64,000 bases of DNA from CAVRIA01 sp963721115 (GTDB lineage: Bacteria; Desulfobacterota; Binatia; HRBIN30; CADEER01): contig CAVRIA010000013.1 of the NCBI GenBank assembly GCA_963721115.1, positions 1-64,000 of the forward strand, written 5' to 3'. Below the pieces are notes generated by a model. The model did no database searches. It worked only from the letters and a program-made list of their open reading frames with translations, and was not told where the DNA came from. Both the position numbers and the translations under genes were made by a program. Shown in pieces: positions 19,418 through 28,091 of the stretch. The first letter of the stretch is position 1, and every line of letters begins with the position of its first letter.

Positions 19418-20095
19418 ATGACGGACACGCACGGCGCGGGCGGGAAACCGATCCGCATCGTCATCGCCGACGATCACGATGTCGTACGCGAGGGCCTGCG
19501 CGCCCTGCTGGCAAGCGAGGCCGCCTGGCAGGTGTGCGGCGAGGCGGTGACCGGCCGCGACGCGGTCGCCAAGGTGCGTGAGAAGAAGCCCGACGTCGTC
19601 ATTCTCGACGTCAGCATGCCCGAGCTGAACGGAATCGAAGCGGCGCGCCAGATTCGTCGACTCTCGCCCGCGAGCGAGGTGTTGATTCTGACCATGCACG
19701 ACTCGGATCAGCTGCTCTCCGAGGCCCTCGACATCGGGGTGCGGGGGTACGTCCTCAAGTCCGACGCCGGAAGGGAGCTCGTCGCCGCCGTCGGCGCCCT
19801 CGCCCGGCATCGGCCCTTCTTCAGCTCCGGGGTTGCCGAGGCGCTGCTGGGCACCTATCGCGGAGGCGCCCGCGGGGCACGCGCCGATACGCCGCAGCCT
19901 CGTCTCACCCCGCGCGAGCGGCAAATCGTGCAGCTCCTCGCCGAGGGCAAGAGCAACAAGGAGGTGGCCTCCGCCCTCGACATCACCGTCAAGACGGCCG
20001 AGACGCATCGCTCGAACGTGTTCCGGAAACTGGAGATTCACTCGGTCGCCGAGCTGGTCCGTTACGCGATACGTAACAAGATCATCGAGCCCTGA
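19418..20095 (+). CDS. NarL/FixJ-type response regulator
   Basis: A 225-residue regulator. The receiver has IVIADDHDVVREGL, the phosphoacceptor Asp in VVILDVSMPELNG and the Lys in GYVLKSDAG. The LuxR helix-turn-helix is LTPRERQIVQLLAEGKSNKE through ITVKTAETHRSNVFRKL. ATG 19418 was chosen over GTG 19412. It heads a plus-strand signalling block with a CheB-CheR-PAS fusion and a PAS histidine kinase, and is the probable output of that kinase. A CACGAAGG repeat starts 8 bases after its stop. Confidence 0.9.
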   Translation: MTDTHGAGGKPIRIVIADDHDVVREGLRALLASEAAWQVCGEAVTGRDAVAKVREKKPDVVILDVSMPELNGIEAARQIRRLSPASEVLILTMHDSDQLLSEALDIGVRGYVLKSDAGRELVAAVGALARHRPFFSSGVAEALLGTYRGGARGARADTPQPRLTPRERQIVQLLAEGKSNKEVASALDITVKTAETHRSNVFRKLEIHSVAELVRYAIRNKIIEP

Positions 20096-20103
20096 AGAAA
20101 TGC

Positions 20104-20133
20104 AACCACGAAGGGCACGAAGGACACGAAGGG
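20104..20133. repeat. CACGAAGG-type 9-bp phased repeat, copy 1
   Basis: AACCACGAAGGGCACGAAGG followed by ACACGAAGG: three near-identical 9-base units. A second copy lies at 23397-23427, so the two bracket the CheB-CheR gene in direct orientation. Such repeats are dispersed in many environmental bacterial genomes. Confidence 0.65.
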
Positions 20134-20177
20134 GAGAACCGGAACTGGTGCGAAGGTTCGCCCGCGTCGGCAGCCCG

Positions 20178-20271
20178 TTGTGGTGCGGGCGTCCCGCCTG
20201 CACGGGGGGTTCGGGTTGGGGAGGTCAGCGGTCCGGTGGACCGCTGTGCAGGCCAGAGGCCTACACCACAA
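20178..20271. repeat. 94-bp MITE-like inverted repeat
   Basis: Non-coding element between the response regulator and the CheB-CheR gene. Outer arms are TTGTGGTG / CACCACAA, the next arms CCTGCAC / GTGCAGG, and an internal perfect hairpin CAGCGGTCC-GGT-GGACCGCTG lies at 20226-20246. It can fold into one long structured stem, like REP/MITE elements. Confidence 0.62.
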
Positions 20272-20352
20272 GCTCGGCGTGGCGATCGCCCTTTTTTGTG
20301 CTCATGGCGACTTCGTGGTGAGGTATTTCACCGGCCGCAACCGGAAGCCGAG

Positions 20353-23300
20353 ATGGCGAAGCGAGAACCGAAACGGCAGGGCGGGAAGGAAAAGGACGGC
20401 GCCAAGAGAAGGAACCGGCAGCCTCCGTCTCGCGCTTCGGCGAAAAGCCGGTCGGGCTCGGACGGAAGCTTTCCCGTCGTCGGTATCGGCGCCTCGGCCG
20501 GTGGGCTGGAGGCTCTGGAAGAGCTCTTCCGTTCCATGCCGGCGCACACCGGCATGGCGTTCGTCGTCGTCACCCACCAGCAGCCCGGCCACACGAGCCT
20601 GCTTCCCGACCTGCTGGGCAAGTGCAGCAAGATCCCGGTCGTCGAGGCCTCCGACGGGGTGAAGCTCGCGCCCGACCAGGTCTACGTCGGGCCGCCGGGA
20701 ACGGTGCTGTCGATCATGAACGGCAAGTTGCATCTGACGGAGGCGGGGGGAGACGTTCGGGCGCGGCTGCCGATCGACTCCTTCTTCCGTTCGCTGGGCG
20801 AGGACCAGAAGGAGCGTGCCATCTGCATCATCCTGTCGGGGATGGGCACGGACGGCACGCTCGGCCTGAGAACGATCAAGGGCGAATCCGGAATGGCCAT
20901 GGTACAGGACCTGCAGTCCGCCAAGTATGCGGGGATGCCCAGCAGCGCCGCCGCAACCGGGCTGGCGGACTACGTTCTTCCCCCGGCGCAGATGCCGGAG
21001 CAGCTGATCGCCTACGCCCGGGGGCCGTACCTCAAGGCTCCCGAGCAGGTACCGAAGATCGTCCCCCTGCCGGGCGAGCCGCTGGAGAAGATCCTCTTTC
21101 TGCTGCGCAACCGGACGGGGCACGACTTCTCTTCCTACAAGGGGACGACGATCCGGCGCCGCGTCGAACGGCGAATGAACGTGCACCAGATCGAGAAGCC
21201 GAGCGACTACGCTCGCTACCTGCAGGAGAACGTGCACGAGATCGACGTCCTGTTCCAGGAGCTTCTCATCAGCGTGACCGGCTTCTTCCGCGACCCCGCC
21301 GCCTTCGAGGCTCTCGCCGCGCATCTCCCCTCCATTCTCCACGGGAACGGCGACTCCTCCGTGCGCGTATGGGTACCGGGCTGCTGCACGGGCGAGGAGG
21401 TCTACTCGATCGCCATCCTGCTGCGCGAGTGCCTGGAGGGCCTCGAGAGAGGGCGGGAAGTACAGATCTTCGCCACCGACATCGACTCGGCGGCGATCGA
21501 AAGGGCGCGAATGGGCGTTTATCCGGACGGCATCGGCGCCGACGTCTCGCCCCAGCGTCTCGATCGGCACTTCGTGCGCGAGGACGGTTCCTACCGGATC
21601 CGCAAGGACATCCGCGAGATGGTGATCTTCGCCCCGCAGAACGTCATCAAGGACCCGCCGTTCACCAAGCTGGATCTGATCTCGTGCCGCAACCTGCTCA
21701 TCTACTTGGACAGCGAGCTGCAGAGGAAGCTGATGCCGCTCTTTCACTATGCCCTGCAGCCGAACGGCATCCTCTTTCTCGGCACTTCGGAAACCGCAGG
21801 TAGTTTCCCCGATCTCTTCACCACACTGGACGGCAAGTGGAAGATCTATCGGCGCAAGGAAACGCCCGGCGCGTCGTACGCGCACCTCGAGTTTCCGGTC
21901 CGCCTGCCGAGGATCGACGCCGGCGCCCCGGGCGCGCCGGCGGCCGCGCGCCCCCCGACGGAGTCGACGACGGCGGCCATGGTCGAGAAGCTGCTTCTGT
22001 CGCGCTACGCGCCGGCCAGCGCCATCGTCAACGAACACGGCGACATCGTCTACATTCACGGCCGCCTCGGCGCCTACCTGGAGCCCGCCTCCGGCCGGCC
22101 GCGTCTCAACATCCTCGAGATGGCGCGCGGGGGCCTGCAGATCGAGCTGGCCGCCGCCATGCGCGAGGCCGTCGATTGCCACACCGAGGTGTCGCGCGAT
22201 CCGGTGCACGTCGAAAGCGACGGCTCGCTCATACTCGTCAACGTCGCGGTCGAGAAGCTCACCGAGCCCGAATCGCTGTGCAATCTGCTCCTGGTCTCGT
22301 TCCGCCGGATACCGGAGCCGCCGCCGGCGGCCGGGAAGAAGAGGGAGAGAGCGAGGCGCGAGACGAGCCGCGTGGCCGAGCTGGAACGGGAGGTGCGACA
22401 GACGAAGGAGTCGCTGCGCTCGACGGTGGAGGAGCTGGAGACGTCGACCGAGGAGCTCAAGTCATCGAACGAGGAGCTCCAGTCCATGAACGAAGAGCTG
22501 CAGAGCACCAACGAGGAGCTCGAGACCTCCAAGGAGGAAATGCAGTCGCTCAACGAGGAGCTGACGACGGTCAACGCCGAGCTGCAGTCCAAGCTCGATG
22601 ATCTGTCGCAGGCCAGCGACGATATGCAGAATCTGCTGAACAGCACGGACATCGCGACCGTCTTCCTCGACCGCGACTCGAGGATCAAACGCTTCACGGA
22701 AAAAGCGACACAGATCATCAATCTGATCCCCACCGACGTCGGGCGGCCGATCCGCGACCTGATGACGAAGCTCCGCGACCCCGGCCCGCTGTCCCATGCG
22801 CAGGAGGTGATGAAGACGCTCGGCACGAGGGAGGACGAGGTGCAGACCGTGGACGGTCACTGGTATCTCATGCGCACGATGCCGTACCGCACGGCGGACA
22901 ACGCGATCGACGGAGTGGTCGTCACGTTCGTGGACTTCGACGATATGAAGAAGGCGCAGCTCGTCAGGCGAGAAAAGGACGTCTACTTCGAGAGCATCTT
23001 CGAGACCGTTCGCGAGCCCCTGCTGATCCTCGACTTCGGGCTGCACGTCGTCTCCGCCAACCGATCCTTCTACCGGACGTTCGAAACCAGCCGGGAGCGA
23101 GTCGAGGGCGAGCTGATCTACGACCTGGGCAACGGACAGTGGGACATCCCCGACCTGCGAAGGCTCCTCGAGGAGATCATTCCGCAGAACGCCAGCTTCG
23201 AGGGCTACCAGGTAGAACACGATTTCCCCGATATCGGACATCGCGCCATGATGCTGAACGCGCGGCGCATCACGGTTTCACAGGGAGTGCCGGAGCTGAT

Positions 23301-23355
23301 TTTGCTTGCCCTCGAGGACGTGACGGGCCGGCGAGTCGAAGCGAAGCGAGAATGA
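20353..23355 (+). CDS. CheB-CheR-PAS chemotaxis-type fusion protein
   Basis: A 1000-residue multidomain protein. Residues about 40-225 form a CheB methylesterase domain with Ser48 in GIGASAGG, His75 in VTHQQPGH and Asp in LSGMGTDGTLG. About 250-520 is a CheR methyltransferase with VWVPGCCTGEEVYSIAILL, FATDIDSAAIERAR and ISCRNLLIYL. A long charged coiled coil of E-E-L-x-S-x-N repeats (about 680-770) and two PAS-like domains follow, the second ending ALEDVTGRR. Unlike many homologues it stops there, without a histidine kinase; a separate PAS kinase follows 135 bases later. No receptor-type MCP is nearby, so the methylated target is unknown. ATG at 20353 gives a Lys/Arg-rich start before the CheB domain. 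Confidence 0.9.
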   Translation: MAKREPKRQGGKEKDGAKRRNRQPPSRASAKSRSGSDGSFPVVGIGASAGGLEALEELFRSMPAHTGMAFVVVTHQQPGHTSLLPDLLGKCSKIPVVEASDGVKLAPDQVYVGPPGTVLSIMNGKLHLTEAGGDVRARLPIDSFFRSLGEDQKERAICIILSGMGTDGTLGLRTIKGESGMAMVQDLQSAKYAGMPSSAAATGLADYVLPPAQMPEQLIAYARGPYLKAPEQVPKIVPLPGEPLEKILFLLRNRTGHDFSSYKGTTIRRRVERRMNVHQIEKPSDYARYLQENVHEIDVLFQELLISVTGFFRDPAAFEALAAHLPSILHGNGDSSVRVWVPGCCTGEEVYSIAILLRECLEGLERGREVQIFATDIDSAAIERARMGVYPDGIGADVSPQRLDRHFVREDGSYRIRKDIREMVIFAPQNVIKDPPFTKLDLISCRNLLIYLDSELQRKLMPLFHYALQPNGILFLGTSETAGSFPDLFTTLDGKWKIYRRKETPGASYAHLEFPVRLPRIDAGAPGAPAAARPPTESTTAAMVEKLLLSRYAPASAIVNEHGDIVYIHGRLGAYLEPASGRPRLNILEMARGGLQIELAAAMREAVDCHTEVSRDPVHVESDGSLILVNVAVEKLTEPESLCNLLLVSFRRIPEPPPAAGKKRERARRETSRVAELEREVRQTKESLRSTVEELETSTEELKSSNEELQSMNEELQSTNEELETSKEEMQSLNEELTTVNAELQSKLDDLSQASDDMQNLLNSTDIATVFLDRDSRIKRFTEKATQIINLIPTDVGRPIRDLMTKLRDPGPLSHAQEVMKTLGTREDEVQTVDGHWYLMRTMPYRTADNAIDGVVVTFVDFDDMKKAQLVRREKDVYFESIFETVREPLLILDFGLHVVSANRSFYRTFETSRERVEGELIYDLGNGQWDIPDLRRLLEEIIPQNASFEGYQVEHDFPDIGHRAMMLNARRITVSQGVPELILLALEDVTGRRVEAKRE

Positions 23356-23396
23356 GAGTTGCTCTGAAAAGCCCAAAGAGAAGAAAGAGAAGATCG

Positions 23397-23427
23397 AACC
23401 ACGAAGGTCACGAAGGTCACGAAGAAG
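23397..23427. repeat. CACGAAGG-type phased repeat, copy 2
   Basis: AACCACGAAGGTCACGAAGG followed by TCACGAAG, 42 bases after the CheB-CheR stop. It is a direct counterpart of the copy at 20104-20133. Confidence 0.65.
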
Positions 23428-23490
23428 AATGGAAGAATGGAATTCCGAGAGCACATGCTGTCTTTTCTTTCGGTCCCCGGCTGAACGCCC

Positions 23491-25650
23491 ATGAAGCGCC
23501 GCTCGAGCCCCGATCCGTCGCGCGCCGGTCGCACCCGTCGCACCGAGCCGCCGGCCAAGCGACGGCGCCGCTCCGGGCGCCCCGCCACGGACCTCCGCAG
23601 CCGCGCGGAGGCGTTCCTGCGCAAGGCGCCCGACGACCTGGCGCGCATGCCGATCGCCGATGTGCAGACGCTGGTTCACGAGCTGCAGGTGCACCAGATC
23701 GAGCTCGAGATGCAGAACGAGGAGCTACGCCGCGTCCAGCTCGAGCTGTCGGAGTCGCGCGATCAATATACCGACCTCTACGAGTTCGCCCCCATCGGTT
23801 ATCTCACCCTCGACCCGTTGGGAAAGATCCGCCAAGCCAACCTGACGGCGTCGACCCTGCTCGCGATCGAACGGCGCCACCTGATCGGGAAGCGCTTCTC
23901 GTCGCTCGTGCTCCCCGATGGCCAAGACACCTGGCACCGCCATTTCACCGCGGTTCGCGCCAGCCCGGCGAAGCAAACCTGCGAGCTGATCTTGCGAAGG
24001 GAGGGCGGCGAGTCCGTCTGGATCCGCCTCGAGACGATCTCGACGTCGGCGGAGCAGCCTTCGCAGTCGGCAACGACGCCGCCGGAGTACCGAGTCGTTC
24101 TGGTGGACATCAGCGAGCGCAAGCGCATGGAGCGCATCCTGGCGGAGAGCGAGAAGCGGCTGCAGCTCGCCCTGGCGGCGGGAACGTCGGTGAGTGGACC
24201 TGGAGCCTGCGCAGCGACGAGGTCTACCTCTCGTCGCGCTGGAAGGCACAGCTCGGCTACGACGAGGGCGGGCTCCCGAATCGCTTCCGGGAATGGGCGA
24301 AGCGCCTGCACCCCGAGGACCGATCGCGAATGCTCGCAATGACGCTCGCCTACCGCGAGAGGCCCTGGGAGGGGTACGAAACGGAGTACCGGCTGCGGCA
24401 CAGGGACGGCTCGTATCGCTGGTTCCTGTCGCGCGCCGATTGGCGCTCCGACGAGCGCGGCGCTCCGCTCGAGATGCTCGGCTGCCAGATCGACATCACC
24501 GCTCGCAAGCGGGCGGAGGAGGAGATGCGCTCGCTGAACGAGACGCTCGAGCAACGGGTCGCCGAGCGGACGGCCGAGCTGCGGGCGTCGAACGAGCACC
24601 TGGAAGCGGAGATCGGCGAGAGGCGCAAGACAGGGTCAGCTCTCCGGGAGAGCGAGGAGCGGCTGCGCGCCGTCGTCGCCACCGCCGTCGACGCCATCGT
24701 CATCATCGACGCGAGCGGAATCATCCGCTCCGTCAATCCCTCCACCGAGCGCCTTTTCGGCTACGGTGCCGAGGAGATGATCGGTCGCAACGTCAAGCTC
24801 TTGATGCCCTCTCCCTATCGGGAAGCGCACGACGAGTACATCCAGCGTTACTTCGAGACCGGTGAGGGGCGCATCATCGGCGTCGGTCGGGAGGTGGCGG
24901 GTCGTCGCAAGGACGGCAGCATCTTTCCCATCGATCTGGTCCTGAGCGAGTTCTCGGACGGGGGGCCCATGTTCACGGCTATCGTTCGCGATATCACGGA
25001 GCGCAAAAGCTTGCAGAGGGCCGTCGCCGAGAGCGTGGCGGCGGAGCAGCAGGCCATCGGCCGGGAGCTGCACGACGGGATCGCCCAGCGCCTGACCGGC
25101 GTGGAGATGATGACCAGCGTCCTGCACGCGCGCCTGCGGAGCGAGTCGTCCCCGGACGCCGAAGCCCTCGGCCGCCTTCTCGCGGAGCTGCGGCACGCGC
25201 AAGAGCAGCTTCGCGGCGTCATCAAGGGAGTGTATCGATTCACCGTGCAGGCCGACGGGCTCCAAGCGGCACTAAAGGGCCTCTCTCAGGACACCGAGTC
25301 GCTGCATGGTCTGCGGTGCACCTTCGAGTCCTCCGCCCGAATCGTCGTGCCGGACGCGATCACGGCAACGCAGCTCTACTACATCGCACGCGAAGCGGTG
25401 CACAACGCCGTTCGCCACGCGCGGGCAAGCTCCGTCACGATAGGCCTCGAAGCCGACCATCGCCGCTTGTTGCTTTCCGTCTGGGACGATGGTGAGGGAA
25501 TCGAGCCGAAGAACGTCCGCAAGGGGATGGGAACGCAGATCATGCAATACCGGGCCGGGCTCATCGGCGCCACGCTGGACATCCGACCGGCGCGAAGCCG
25601 GCGGCACGGTGGTGGCGTGCATGCTACGCCACCGACTGTCGCGGCCCTGA
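23491..25650 (+). CDS. multi-PAS sensor histidine kinase (HisKA_3 family)
   Basis: About 719 residues. A basic N-terminus (30 residues, Arg/Pro-rich) leads into a helical segment VHELQVHQIELEMQNEELRR. Three PAS domains follow (first near YEFAPIGYLTLDPLG, second with RLHPEDRSRML, third with AIVIIDASGIIRSVNPSTER), with a coiled coil between the second and third. HisKA_3 has the phospho-His in IGRELHDGIAQRL, and the HATPase shows YYIAREAVHNAVRHA, WDDGEG and GMGTQIMQYRAGLIGATL. A frameshift near 24190 lies before the second PAS, and another near 25595 restores the last strand ending H-R-L-S-R-P at TGA 25648-25650. No membrane segments are visible. It is probably the partner of the regulator at 19418. 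Confidence 0.86.
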
Positions 25651-25723
25651 AGCCGCTGTTTGCTCGTTGCCCCACACCTTTCCACCGATCACGGTCGACC
25701 GGTCTTTGTCCCCGGCCGATCCA

Positions 25724-25853
25724 GCAGTCCGTTGAAAAACGCGAAGACACCCTTCGACAAGCTCAGGGTGAGCGGGAAAGTCCTTTGAAATCAGGGGGGC
25801 TCCGCTCATGCTGAGCGTGTCGAAGCATCGGGTGGGGTCTTTCAACGCACTGC
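25724..25853. repeat. 130-bp imperfect palindrome (REP/MITE-like)
   Basis: Ends GCAGTCCGTTGAAA and TTTCAACGCACTGC. Inner arms ACCCTTCGACAAGCTCAGGG and TGCTGAGCGTGTCGAAGCAT are related in inverted orientation, and CCGCTCA lies opposite TGAGCGG. It is non-coding and located behind the sensor kinase. The spacer 25651-26026 otherwise holds only one copy of a 68-bp direct repeat. Confidence 0.65.
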
Positions 25854-25879
25854 TAAGGGCATTTTCCCCGCAAACTACA

Positions 25880-25947
25880 GAAGCTACCGAATTCCGATCA
25901 CCTCTCCACTTCGACAAAATGACCAATCGAGATGTTCGTCGAAGGGC
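25880..25947. repeat. direct repeat, copy 1
   Basis: Begins GAAGCTACCGAATTCCGATC and ends GTCGAAGGGC. The copy at 26435-26499 shares the first 16 bases exactly and most of the remainder with small gaps. The two copies bracket part of an unrecognised coding region. Confidence 0.55.
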
Positions 25948-26026
25948 ACAACGGTTCCGAACGTATTCCGTGCATGAACGACGCGCCCTTGAACCGATGT
26001 GCCACGTCCCGCCGGGGAAGCTGTCC

Positions 26027-26827
26027 ATGGTTGAAGGTCGCGAAGAAATGCCCCTCACTCTGAATAGGGGCAGCCGGAAGGGTCAGGCCGACGGCTATGT
26101 CGTAAGCCGTCTCACGGGCCGACTGGCCGTGACAGCGCTCGGGGATCCCTCGCGCGACCTGGGCTTCTTCCCGGTTGCGCAGAGCGCGGCCGCGGTCATC
26201 CTCGCCGATGCCGCGGGTAGCGAGAACACCCGTCATGGGGCCCGGTTTGCTCTCGAGTTCCTGGCGCCGCTCGAAGATCCGAGCCCGGTGCCCAGCGTGA
26301 CCATCCGATGGACAGAGCTCGAGTCGTGGCTCAGCACGATCGAGGCCCCGCGCTGCCGCGAAGTCGTTGAAACGAAAGGGCCCCGGCCCTCTTTCGAGCT
26401 GACGATCTACCTGGATTTCTTCCCCGATCTAGGGAAGCTACCGAATTCCCATCCCTCTGTTTCGATTACACATTCTGTCGAAGATGTCTGTCGAAAGGCG
26501 AATCGTTCTCACCCGAGCAAACCGCGCCGTGCGGAGAGAGGTTTCTCCCACCGCCGCCTTCACGCCAAGATGCTCGTCCGCTCGCACGGCGCGGGCAGAG
26601 CTCGCGAGATCGTCCGCGTGAACGCGTCCCTGGATCAGGACGACCTCTATTGGGACTCCGTTCTGCAGGCGATCGGTGAGATCGAACCACTCGACCCACC
26701 CGGGATGACGGCCGCCGCGACCTCCCGGCCCCACGCGCTTCCCGGCGAGCCGCGGCGATACGGCACTCCCGCGCCCTCCGCAAAGTGGCGCCACCCCGCC
26801 TCGGCGCGAACCGCCGGCTGGAGGTGA
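26027..26827 (+). CDS. hypothetical protein
   Basis: Unrecognised open frame of 266 residues. Codons between about 26050 and 26430 have strong G/C third-position bias and the encoded segment looks like a folded protein (RLAVTALGDPSRDLGFFPVA, TIRWTELESWLSTIEAP, ELTIYLDFFPDL). The second half, after the direct repeat at 26435, is Arg/Pro-rich and may be read-through rather than real protein. ATG 26027 is the first good start after the first repeat. The stop at 26825-26827 overlaps the ribosome site of the next gene, which argues that the frame is translated to its end. No domain is identifiable. An antisense frame exists but has poorer codon bias. Confidence 0.35.
   Translation: MVEGREEMPLTLNRGSRKGQADGYVVSRLTGRLAVTALGDPSRDLGFFPVAQSAAAVILADAAGSENTRHGARFALEFLAPLEDPSPVPSVTIRWTELESWLSTIEAPRCREVVETKGPRPSFELTIYLDFFPDLGKLPNSHPSVSITHSVEDVCRKANRSHPSKPRRAERGFSHRRLHAKMLVRSHGAGRAREIVRVNASLDQDDLYWDSVLQAIGEIEPLDPPGMTAAATSRPHALPGEPRRYGTPAPSAKWRHPASARTAGWR
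26435..26499. repeat. direct repeat, copy 2
   Basis: Begins GAAGCTACCGAATTCCCATC and ends GTCGAAAGGC, matching copy 1 at 25880-25947. It lies inside the open frame 26027-26827, where it marks the point at which the encoded sequence loses its folded character. Confidence 0.55.
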
Positions 26828-26832
26828 AAGGC

Positions 26833-27460
26833 GTGTGGGCGAACGAACCGATGATGCCGGAAGCATACGAGCGGCTTTCGGACGTCGTTTGTCTGATACG
26901 CCTCAGGATAGCCGAGGTCTGGAAGGAGCCCGACGCTTTCGTGGGCGAGTGGTCGAGCTGGGCCGAGGCGTTCGTTTCGGGCTTGTACGTGGAAAGGATG
27001 GCCGACCGCGCCTTCGAACACGCTCCGCGGACGCTTCGCGACTGGCGAGCCCGGAGCGGCGCTTCCTGGCCCGGGCCGCGGCTCTCGCCGTCGATGCGGC
27101 GCGGGAGCTGATGTGGGGCGATCGAACGCGGGCGATCGTCATCCTCGCCGAGGCCCGACGGCTCGCCGAGCAATCCAGTGCGGAGCCCCTCGTCAGCGCC
27201 TGGACCGACATCGGGAAGGACGTGCAGCTGCGGTCCGCCTCCATCCCGACGGCTGGGGATGGCATTCCTGGCAGCGACGGCCATCGAAATGGGGGGGGGC
27301 CCTCGGGCAGGCGCTCGCCGAGCCATCCGACGACTTGCAGGCACGACGCTTTGCGACACGTAACCGAGCGCAACGCTTCTTCGCCGCCGTCGTCGAGGAC
27401 GACATGCGAGGCGAGTCGAAGTCGCTACCGGCGACGGAGACACGCCGGGCGAGACGATGA
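26833..27460 (+). CDS. hypothetical helical protein, frameshifted
   Basis: About 209 residues after joining frames (shifts near 27030, 27255 and at a run of nine G near 27292-27300, a typical indel site). GTG at 26833 has GGAGG 8 bases upstream. The reconstructed protein is helical and charged. It starts V-W-A-N-E-P-M-M-P-E-A-Y-E-R-L, contains WKEPDAFVGEWSSWAEAFV, then RAAALAVDAARELMWGDRTR and AIVILAEARRLAEQSSAEPL, and ends around NRAQRFFAAVVEDD. I do not recognise a family. Its stop overlaps an ATG at 27457 of the next frame, so the three frames from 26027 to 28005 look like one small operon. Confidence 0.45.
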
Positions 27461-27555
27461 GCCCACGGCTGAGAAGATATGCGACCTCCGGTTTCTCGAC
27501 CTGTTTCCTCTCTACTTTGATGACCGGTGAGCTGGTCAAGGACGGTGCCGATGCC

Positions 27556-28005
27556 ATGAACACGCAGTATCCCTTCGAGCCCCTGTACATCCCCCCGCCC
27601 GAACGCACCCGTCACGTCACGCCGGAGAAGCGGCTCATGGTCGCCGTTCTGGAGGAAGCGCTCCTGATTCTGAGGAGGGGCGAGCAGCTGGAGCGAAAGC
27701 CATTCGGCGAGGCCCGGGAATGGCTGATGTCGGAGGGCACGGCGGGGCTCTTCTCGTATCGCAACATCTGTGACGTCCTCGACCTGGATGCCGATCGAAT
27801 CCGGAATCTGTTCGTGCCGGCCGATCGCTCCGATCCTGCCGTCGTGATCGCTCCGTCCGATCGCGGGCTGCGCGGTGCATCGAAAGGAGGAAGGATGGTC
27901 GGGAGGAGAGGAGATCGGAGCGCGCAGCCGATCACGGGCGTCGAGAAGGACACCAGGAAGCCGGCGCGCCACGGCAGGCGGGCAGGTGCGGGAAGCGCGC
28001 GCTGA
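27556..28005 (+). CDS. small conserved-looking hypothetical protein
   Basis: 149 residues from ATG 27556; an in-frame ATG at 27457 overlapping the previous stop would add 33 residues. The core reads YPFEPLYIPPPERTRHVTPE, then a helix KRLMVAVLEEALLILRRG, then AREWLMSEGT and a helix-turn-helix-like FSYRNICDVLDLDADRIRNL. The last 50 residues are basic and disordered. Proteins with this two-helix layout, an R-L-M-x-A-V-L-E-E-A helix followed by an N-I-C-D-x-L-x-L-D-x-D-x-I-R segment, occur as small orphan proteins in related bacteria as far as I recall; function is unknown. DNA binding is possible but not shown. Confidence 0.55.
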   Translation: MNTQYPFEPLYIPPPERTRHVTPEKRLMVAVLEEALLILRRGEQLERKPFGEAREWLMSEGTAGLFSYRNICDVLDLDADRIRNLFVPADRSDPAVVIAPSDRGLRGASKGGRMVGRRGDRSAQPITGVEKDTRKPARHGRRAGAGSAR

Positions 28006-28042
28006 AGACACGGCAGAAGGTCGCGGCGCCCGTCCGCAATGA

Positions 28043-28079
28043 CCTTCCGCCGGCAATTGCTGCCACGGCCGGCGGAAGG
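28043..28079. terminator. bidirectional hairpin terminator
   Basis: Perfect 12-bp stem CCTTCCGCCGGC / GCCGGCGGAAGG with a 13-base loop, located between the convergent genes ending at 28005 and 28092. There is no T-run. Confidence 0.6.
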
Positions 28080-28091
28080 CGAGGGACGTCG

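Noticed and set aside
26466..27608. 380-codon minus-strand open frame
   Set aside because: Antisense to the coupled small genes at 26833-27556. Codon bias and ribosome sites favour the plus strand.
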